Below, one piece after another: positions 40,223-40,307 of a stretch of 40,307 nt of DNA. Source of the stretch: CAZUCU01 sp964618845 (lineage in GTDB: Bacteria; Patescibacteriota; Minisyncoccia; Phycocordibacterales; JAACPR01). The notes under the pieces were generated by a model that was not told the DNA's origin, searched no databases, and was given only the letters and a program-made list of their open reading frames with translations. A program made the position numbers and the translations under genes. The DNA lies in contig CAZUCU010000004.1 of assembly GCA_964618845.1 (NCBI GenBank), positions 1-40,307 on the forward strand. The letters run 5' to 3'. Position 1 is the stretch's first letter; every line of letters begins with the position of its first letter.

Positions 40223-40307
40223 ATTCTACCAAAAACCATTTCCCAAAGTCAATTAAAAAAAATAACAAAAACCTTTTAAAATGTTAGTGTTTCGTCGTTG
40301 TACTTTC
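40223..40307. repeat. Long direct repeat B, copy 2 (runs to the window end)
   Basis: Second copy of the repeat at 39084-39168, cut by the window edge. Its position after NYN gene 3 repeats the gene-then-B order and suggests the array continues. Confidence 0.85.

Noticed and set aside
1..40307. CRISPR array
   Set aside because: No regularly spaced repeats with unique spacers of similar length and no cas gene were seen.

Overview
The window reads as a chromosomal segment of a Candidate Phyla Radiation (Patescibacteria, Parcubacteria-like) bacterium. The reasons are AT-rich coding sequence, small gene sets with many short membrane proteins, a -10 hexamer placed only 6-9 nt before many start codons (leaderless mRNAs), a tRNA gene split by a group I intron, an anaerobic ribonucleotide reductase, a class I aldolase, and secreted repeat proteins of the kind common in this group. 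TGA and TAA both serve as stops, so the code looks standard. The lineage is inference from gene content.

Layout. 1-3.0 kb: the 3' end of a YadA-head-repeat/S74-chaperone surface protein, then a methyltransferase-glycosyltransferase fusion lying between two 84-bp repeats that can fold as hairpins. 3.0-7.9 kb: ROK sugar kinase, VIT1/CCC1 metal transporter and a MacAB-like operon (adaptor, permease, ATPase). 8.0-14.8 kb: nrdD-nrdG, a small unknown gene, class I fructose-bisphosphate aldolase and a secreted protein with two peptidoglycan-binding domains. 14.8-17.8 kb: an accessory stretch of small two-helix membrane proteins, two NYN-domain RNases and a dispersed 28-nt repeat.

17.9-31.1 kb looks like an integrated element, with clearly higher GC and different codon use in its core genes. 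It holds a small HTH-like gene, a structured RNA leader before a zinc-ribbon membrane protein, DUF488, a tyrosine recombinase with a candidate core site just upstream, an HNH protein and an HTH protein. A three-gene putative defence system follows (PLD nuclease-SNF2 helicase, Eco57I-type adenine methyltransferase, winged-helix-like protein), then two small genes and a large serine recombinase. The recombinase gene runs into the 3' end of tRNA-Asn(GUU) on the other strand. That tRNA gene is itself interrupted by a group I intron encoding an HNH endonuclease.

31.8-38.4 kb: housekeeping genes (DUF167, ribosome hibernation factor, cyclophilin, the minus-strand priA-def-fmt operon, two tiny membrane-peptide genes and mreB). 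priA has lost its ATPase motifs. 38.4 kb to the end: a cassette-like array in which two kinds of long direct repeat alternate with single genes (a MazF/PemK toxin gene broken by an amber codon, a Cys-rich unknown gene, and a third NYN RNase). Each of the three NYN genes faces a convergent promoter-plus-hairpin unit that could encode a small RNA. This pairing and the repeat-bounded array are the least explained parts of the window.
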